From: Deltaproteobacteria bacterium
Lineage (GTDB): Bacteria > Desulfobacterota > Binatia > Binatales > Binataceae
NCBI GenBank assembly: GCA_021799555.1
Contig: JAJZAG010000137.1
Coordinates: 1 to 9,393 of the forward strand
Length of the DNA stretch: 9,393 nt
Direction of reading: 5' to 3'
Positions 5,745 through 9,393 of the stretch are shown in pieces; position 1 is the stretch's first letter; each line of letters begins with the position of its first letter. The notes beneath the pieces are model-generated. The model saw only the letters and a list, made by a program, of their open reading frames with translations, made no database searches and was not told the DNA's origin. Position numbers and translations under genes: made by a program.

Positions 5745-7653
5745 CGCCGGCCCCCACTAAAGCGCCGTCGCGATCGCGACCGCGCACCGGCATTGCGTCG
5801 ACGCGGCCCTCGGCGATGCGCACGATACGGTCGGCGCACTCCGCAGTGGTGCCGCGATGGGTTGCGATAATCGCCATCCGGCGTCCCGGCCGCTCCGAAA
5901 TCCAGCTGCGGATTCCGCGCGTCACGGCTGCTTCAGTCGCGCTGTCGAGTGCGGAGGTTGGCTCGTCGAGAATCAGGATCGGCGCGTCGCGCAGGAGCGC
6001 GCGGGCGATTCCGAGACGCTGCGCCTGTCCGGTCGAAAGCTTGGCGCCCTTTTCCCCGAGCATCGTCGCAAGTCCGGCGGACAACGAACCTACGAAATCG
6101 CCGAGTCCCGCGCGTTCGAGCGCTACTTCGATTTCCGCGTCGGAGGCGTCAGCGCGGCCGTACACGACATTGTCGCGAAGGCTCGCCGTAAAGAGCGGAT
6201 TCTCCTGCAGTGCAACCGAGAGCATTCCCCGCCAGGCAACGAGATCGAAGTCAGGGATCGGCGTGCCGTCCAAGGTGATTTGTCCCGATGAAGGTTCGTA
6301 GAACCGCAGCAGCATCGCGATTATCGTGCTCTTGCCCGAACCGCTGGGTCCCGCGAGCGCCGTGATTTCGCCGGCGCGCGCCGTGAACGCCACTCCGGAC
6401 AATACCGGGGTTCCGCTTTGGTACGCGAAGACCACGTTTTCGAATGCGAGCGCCGCGGGTGCCGAGGGTGGAATCCGGGCGCCGCTTTTGATGCGCTCCG
6501 CCGGCGGCATCGAATTCATCTCGAGCACGCGCGCGATTGCGACGGCGACGTCTTGCAGGCTGCCCCAGCGGTTGGCGACCCAACGCATCCGCCTGCTCAT
6601 CGCGTCAAACACGCTGAGCGCGCCCTGAAAAAGCCCCAACGAGACGGCCGCATCGAAAATTCCCACGGTGCCGCCGGCGAGGACTTCCCGCGCGCCAATG
6701 AATAGAGCGGCGACATACGCAAGTCCGCGCGCCGTATTGGTCCAGACGCGGTAGCGCGCGAACATCAGGCGCGCACTGCGCGCCGCGGCGAACGAATTCC
6801 AGTTGTCGGCCGCGTAGCGAAGGCTTTCGAAGTCTTCCTGTCCGAACGCCTTCACAGCTTTGATCGAAGCCAAAGTTTCCTCGACCCGCGAAGTAGCAAG
6901 CGATGCAGCCTCACGCTCGGCGCGGAACGCGGACCGAAGATAGCCGCCATAGTACCAGGCGAGCGTGAAATCGACCGGCAGCAGCGCAAGCGCGATCGAC
7001 CCCATCGCGCCGTTATACATGAACAGCCAGATGAAGTTGGCGATTGCGAAGGGAATAAATCGGATCGGCTCGATCACGAGGCCATCGATCACCTGCGGGA
7101 TCGCGGCTGAATCCTGGAACATCCGGAAGATTGCATCGCCGATTTTTTCTTCCGAATGGAAGCGCAGGCTCAGCTCCTGCAAGCGCGCGTATAGGTTGAC
7201 GCGAAACAGATTCGAGATTCTTTGCAGGATCCAGACCGCATAACCAAACATGAGTGCCGCATAAGGAACCGCAATTGCGGTTACGATTCCCGCCGCGACA
7301 CAGGCATGCCACAGGATAACCTCGCGCGGCGCGTTCACAGCCACACGCAGCATCCACGCGTCGCCCGGCGTAATCGGCTTGCCGTTGCCGATTACGTCGA
7401 AGAAAACACGCACCATTTGCAACGCGAAGAGTCCCGCCGGAAGCGCCGGGACCATCAGCAGAAACAGGAACCACAGATGACGGCGATAAGGCCGAATGAA
7501 CGGCCATGCGCGCCCGAGCAATCGGAGCACGTCGCGAGAGGTCAGCCGCTCGGGTTCGGCGAAAGTGATTTCAACGATCGCCGGCGACTCGGGATTAGAG
7601 GCCGTCTCGGTGGCAGTCGCCAACTTATTTTTTGCTCGCGCCGGCGGCGGCAA
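5737..7653 (-). CDS. ABC exporter half-transporter, permease fused to ATPase (first of a pair)
   Basis: Up to 638 residues. A proline/alanine-rich cytoplasmic tail is followed by the membrane domain (hydrophobic segments near 60-82, 112-142, 195-212, 215-233, 305-320 and a weaker one at 330-350). The ATPase domain then has A-loop Tyr411, Walker A GPSGSGKST (435-443), Q-loop Gln483, signature LSTGQ (539-543), Walker B LILDEPTSALD with catalytic Glu564, and H-loop His599. The ATPase site is intact, so neither partner of the pair looks degenerate. The start is uncertain: no ATG occurs before residue 67, which is inside the first membrane helix. The options are TTG at 7653-7651 (overlapping the exported-protein gene by 29 bases) or TTG at 7623-7621, placed just after that gene's stop as TAAGTTG and giving 628 residues. 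Neither has a clear ribosome site, so translational coupling to the upstream gene is likely. Its own stop overlaps the next half-transporter's start. Confidence 0.95.
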   Translation of the reverse strand: MPPPARAKNKLATATETASNPESPAIVEITFAEPERLTSRDVLRLLGRAWPFIRPYRRHLWFLFLLMVPALPAGLFALQMVRVFFDVIGNGKPITPGDAWMLRVAVNAPREVILWHACVAAGIVTAIAVPYAALMFGYAVWILQRISNLFRVNLYARLQELSLRFHSEEKIGDAIFRMFQDSAAIPQVIDGLVIEPIRFIPFAIANFIWLFMYNGAMGSIALALLPVDFTLAWYYGGYLRSAFRAEREAASLATSRVEETLASIKAVKAFGQEDFESLRYAADNWNSFAAARSARLMFARYRVWTNTARGLAYVAALFIGAREVLAGGTVGIFDAAVSLGLFQGALSVFDAMSRRMRWVANRWGSLQDVAVAIARVLEMNSMPPAERIKSGARIPPSAPAALAFENVVFAYQSGTPVLSGVAFTARAGEITALAGPSGSGKSTIIAMLLRFYEPSSGQITLDGTPIPDFDLVAWRGMLSVALQENPLFTASLRDNVVYGRADASDAEIEVALERAGLGDFVGSLSAGLATMLGEKGAKLSTGQAQRLGIARALLRDAPILILDEPTSALDSATEAAVTRGIRSWISERPGRRMAIIATHRGTTAECADRIVRIAEGRVDAMPVRGRDRDGALVGAGDV

Positions 7654-8116
7654 CTGAAAAGATATCGTCTTCGAGCGCGCCCTTGGATTCGCACGCGATC
7701 TTCTGCTGGTTGGCGCCGAGATTGTAGCCGCCCTGAAAATCGGCGCTGACGGTGGCGAAGGTGCCGGTGTTGCCCGATCGTTCGAGCGTGACGGTCAGCG
7801 TTACGGAGCCGTCGTTCAACTGATACAGCATATGCACGCCGCTGGTTGGGCAGAAGGCCCATTTGCGCCAATGCTCGCCGTCAATTCCGGACCTCGTGGC
7901 GACGATCGTGAACGTTTTGGGATCGGCGCTCTTGAGCTGAAACAGGCTCAGGCTTTCGTCGCTGAAGTAGTTCTTTAGAGTCGCGTACACCTCGCTGATC
8001 GAACGATCGATGTGTTTGGAACGAGCGATGATTCGCGGCTGATCGGTTGCGAGCGCCGCAGCGGCGCCGCACAGGATGGCCGCGGCGACGAACAGGGGGA
8101 GCCAGCGCCTGAGCAT
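7625..8116 (-). CDS. Small exported protein of unknown function
   Basis: 163 residues. A classical Sec signal peptide is seen: positively charged MLRRW, hydrophobic core to about residue 22, and an Ala-Leu-Ala cleavage site before Thr24. Cys16 does not sit in a lipobox, so this is not an obvious lipoprotein. The mature part (about 140 residues) has alternating polar/hydrophobic runs such as SVTLTVTLERSG and FATVSADFQGG, suggesting a beta-rich fold. An early helix contains SEVYATLKNYF, and there are two cysteines (Cys89, Cys142) that could form a disulfide. The layout of ligand-binding SRPBCC/START-like domains is one possibility, held weakly. I do not recognise the family. The ATG has GGAGG four bases upstream (8121-8125). 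It is the first gene of the minus-strand run and its 3' end abuts or overlaps the first ABC subunit, so a periplasmic accessory role to the exporter is plausible but unproven. Confidence 0.8.
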   Translation of the reverse strand: MLRRWLPLFVAAAILCGAAAALATDQPRIIARSKHIDRSISEVYATLKNYFSDESLSLFQLKSADPKTFTIVATRSGIDGEHWRKWAFCPTSGVHMLYQLNDGSVTLTVTLERSGNTGTFATVSADFQGGYNLGANQQKIACESKGALEDDIFSVAAAGASKK

Positions 8117-8157
8117 AGGGCCTCCGACCGGAAAGAAATCGATTCAAGCTTATGATA

Positions 8158-8220
8158 ACCGGCGCGGAAGTGGCCGGTAAAGGTCAAAAGATGCTAGGGT
8201 CACCGCGGCGGAAAGTTCCG
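8158..8220. promoter_or_regulatory. Divergent intergenic region with two dyads (candidate operators)
   Basis: The 129 bases between the exported-protein gene (minus) and the crotonase gene (plus) must hold the start signals for both. Two dyads stand out: ACCGGC-N9-GCCGGT (8158-8178) and CGGAA-AG-TTCCG (8209-8220). The second lies 14 bases before the crotonase ribosome site. A TTGACC on the minus strand (8187-8182) resembles a -35 element, but the nearest -10-like TATCAT is too far away (24 bases). On the plus strand TAGGGT (8195-8200) is a weak -10 candidate. No promoter can be fixed with confidence. Confidence 0.35.
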
Positions 8221-8234
8221 TGATTCAGGATGGC

Positions 8235-8239
8235 AGGAG
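8235..8239 (+). promoter_or_regulatory. Ribosome binding site AGGAG for the crotonase gene
   Basis: AGGAG stands 6 bases before the ATG at 8246, a strong match at good spacing that fixes the start. An ATG at 8230-8232 is out of frame. Confidence 0.8.
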
Positions 8240-8245
8240 TCCAGC

Positions 8246-9052
8246 ATGCCCGCGGTAAATTTTGAGACCCGCAATCATATCGCTTACCTCACGCTCAACC
8301 GTCCCGAGGTTCACAATTCCTTCAATCCCGAAACGATCGTGCGCCTGGGCGAGGCATGGGAGCAAATCAACCAGGACGACGCCGTGCGCGCGGTGATCGT
8401 CACGGGCGCGGGCAAAGTCGCATTTTCGGCCGGGGCCGACTTGGGCAAACTGATTCCGCTCTTCACCGGCGCGCGCAAACCGTCGGACCAATGGGACGAG
8501 AAGCTGCTCAAGAATCGCAAGCTCGGCGATATCGCGCTGCTGAGAAACTTCAATCTCGACAAGCCGGTTATCGCGGCGATCAACGGTTTCTGCATCGCCG
8601 GCGGGATGGAACTGATTCAGGCGACGGACTTGCGCGTCGCGGCGGAGAACGCGAGTTTCGGCCTGCAGGAAGTGAAATGGGCAATCATACCGGCGGCGGG
8701 ATCGCTGGCGCGCCTGCAGCGCCAGATCCCTTACTGCAAGGCGATGGAAATTCTGTTGACCGGAAATCGAATCGACGCGCAGGAAGCGTGGCGGCTCGGG
8801 CTGATCAATTACGTGGTGACGCAAGACAAGCTGATGGACAAAGCCGAAGAGCTTGCGGCAACGATCGCCGCCAATGGACCGCTTGCAGTGCGCAAGATCA
8901 AGGAAGCGGTGCGGCGCACTTCGGGGCGCCCACTCGAAGAAGCGTTCAAGATTGAGAACGAATGCGCGCGCGAAGTGATGCGCTCGGAAGACGCCAAGGA
9001 AGGTCCGCGCGCGTTTATCGAAAAACGCAAACCGGTATACAAAGGGCGCTGA
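8246..9052 (+). CDS. Enoyl-CoA hydratase/isomerase (crotonase family)
   Basis: 268 residues, normal for a single-domain crotonase. Family members hydrate or isomerise enoyl-CoA thioesters, holding the thioester carbonyl in an oxyanion hole. Here that hole is formed by the AFSAGADL segment (59-66) and the AGGMEL segment (118-123). The two positions that carry catalytic glutamates in rat mitochondrial enoyl-CoA hydratase are both Glu here (Glu122 in GGMEL and Glu142 in LQEV), favouring hydratase activity. The loop after Glu142 reads IIPAAGSLARL instead of the common PGxGGTQRL, a variant that may alter substrate range. The C-terminal helical part (about 195-268) is complete and ends in KPVYKGR. 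It is transcribed away from the exporter genes and towards the luciferase-like gene, with 8 bases between the stops. It probably serves acyl-CoA breakdown together with enzymes like the dehydrogenase at the left of the window, though the exact pathway is unknown. Confidence 0.93.
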   Translation: MPAVNFETRNHIAYLTLNRPEVHNSFNPETIVRLGEAWEQINQDDAVRAVIVTGAGKVAFSAGADLGKLIPLFTGARKPSDQWDEKLLKNRKLGDIALLRNFNLDKPVIAAINGFCIAGGMELIQATDLRVAAENASFGLQEVKWAIIPAAGSLARLQRQIPYCKAMEILLTGNRIDAQEAWRLGLINYVVTQDKLMDKAEELAATIAANGPLAVRKIKEAVRRTSGRPLEEAFKIENECAREVMRSEDAKEGPRAFIEKRKPVYKGR

Positions 9053-9070
9053 GTTCTCGATCAGGCGCCC
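9044..9070 (-). terminator. Hairpin between convergent genes, likely terminator
   Basis: GGGCGC (9044-9049) pairs with GCGCCC (9065-9070). The adjacent TGA (9050-9052) pairs with TCA (9061-9063), giving a 9-base-pair stem with one bulged G (9064) and an 8-base loop. On the minus strand the stem is followed by TTTGTAT, a short U-rich tract, so it should work best for the luciferase-like gene. On the plus strand the following bases are GC-rich. The paired TGA/TCA are the two genes' stop codons. Confidence 0.55.
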
Positions 9071-9393
9071 GCCAGCGCACGCATCGTAGTCGTATAGTCG
9101 CGCGCGTGCGTGGCGCCCGGACCGATCGGAAAGACGACGGGATGGGTCACGCCGGCGGCGCGGAAACGTGCAATAAACTCGCGTCCGGCTTCAGCGGGGC
9201 CAAATGCCGCGATCTTTCTCGCGCTGGCGTCGCTTATCGCTTCGGGCGCTTCGTCGCGCTTGCCTGCCTGCCACAGCCGTCTTACCTCGGCAAATTCCTC
9301 TTTCAAACCATAGCGCGCGAACATCTTGTTGTAGTTGTCAACGAATGCGTATCCAGCCAGCTCGCGCTTGAACGCCTGGATAGCCTTGTCCGG
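9061..9393 (-). CDS. Luciferase-like (LLM) flavin/F420-dependent oxidoreductase, C-terminal part (5' truncated)
   Basis: The frame is open to the right edge and encodes the last 110 residues, ending in TGA at 9063-9061. The first methionine in the fragment (9324-9322) is internal: the open frame upstream, including FVDNYNKMFARYG, belongs to the same protein. The pattern of YNKMFARYG, then RRLWQAGKRDEA, AISD, FGPAEAGREFIARFRAAGVTHPVVFPIG matches the C-terminal region of bacterial luciferase-like monooxygenases. In this region the GP-(A/E)E and AGVT-P stretches close the TIM barrel. Many members with this tail, for example in actinobacteria, use F420, but the cofactor-binding part is outside the window, so FMN cannot be excluded. 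The family performs hydride transfers or monooxygenations on varied substrates. It converges on the crotonase gene with a shared hairpin between them. Confidence 0.85.
   Translation of the reverse strand, partial: PDKAIQAFKRELAGYAFVDNYNKMFARYGLKEEFAEVRRLWQAGKRDEAPEAISDASARKIAAFGPAEAGREFIARFRAAGVTHPVVFPIGPGATHARDYTTTMRALAGA

Noticed and set aside
3735..7653. The two ABC genes as a recent tandem duplication
   Set aside because: They share motifs and short segments only. Overall sequence and domain lengths differ widely, so they are old paralogues forming a pair rather than a repeat.

Overview
The window is a compact, high-GC (about 60% by eye) bacterial chromosomal segment with eight protein-coding genes. 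The first and last run off the ends. No gap between genes exceeds about 130 bases, and I saw no RNA gene, CRISPR array, insertion sequence or phage gene. The flanking genes (cobalamin-dependent acyl-CoA mutase domain, acyl-CoA dehydrogenase, enoyl-CoA hydratase/isomerase, luciferase-like F420/flavin oxidoreductase) suit an environmental bacterium rich in acyl-CoA metabolism and probably able to make coenzyme F420. Binatota/Desulfobacterota-like or actinobacterial lineages would fit, but the taxon is inference only.

Layout. Plus strand, 2-1370: the end of a methylmalonyl-CoA-mutase-type B12-binding domain, followed 10 bases later by a complete acyl-CoA dehydrogenase. Minus strand, 8116 down to 1376: five genes in one direction. 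In transcription order they are a small exported protein of unknown function, two type I ABC exporter half-transporters (permease fused to ATPase), an aldehyde dehydrogenase, and a tyrosine-phosphatase-family protein. The first three are overlapping or abutting. Gaps of 68 and 128 bases precede the last two, so those may have their own promoters. Plus strand, 8246-9052: a crotonase-family enoyl-CoA hydratase/isomerase, divergent from the exported-protein gene across a 129-base region with two short dyads. Minus strand, 9393-9061: the C-terminal third or so of a luciferase-like monooxygenase, convergent with the crotonase gene. A hairpin between them pairs the two stop codons.

How the genes may work together. 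The mutase, dehydrogenase and hydratase are typical of fatty, branched-chain or dicarboxylic acyl-CoA breakdown. The two half-transporters are related to each other, overlap by 8 bases and both keep a complete ATPase motif set, so they most likely form a heterodimeric exporter. The exported protein made just upstream may act with it outside the membrane, but its substrate cannot be read from the sequence. The most unusual point is an insertion of about 37 residues in the second half-transporter, at or just after its second membrane helix, that its partner lacks.

All families found are known ones. I did not find a clearly new system. The best candidate for follow-up is the exported protein plus two-subunit exporter module.
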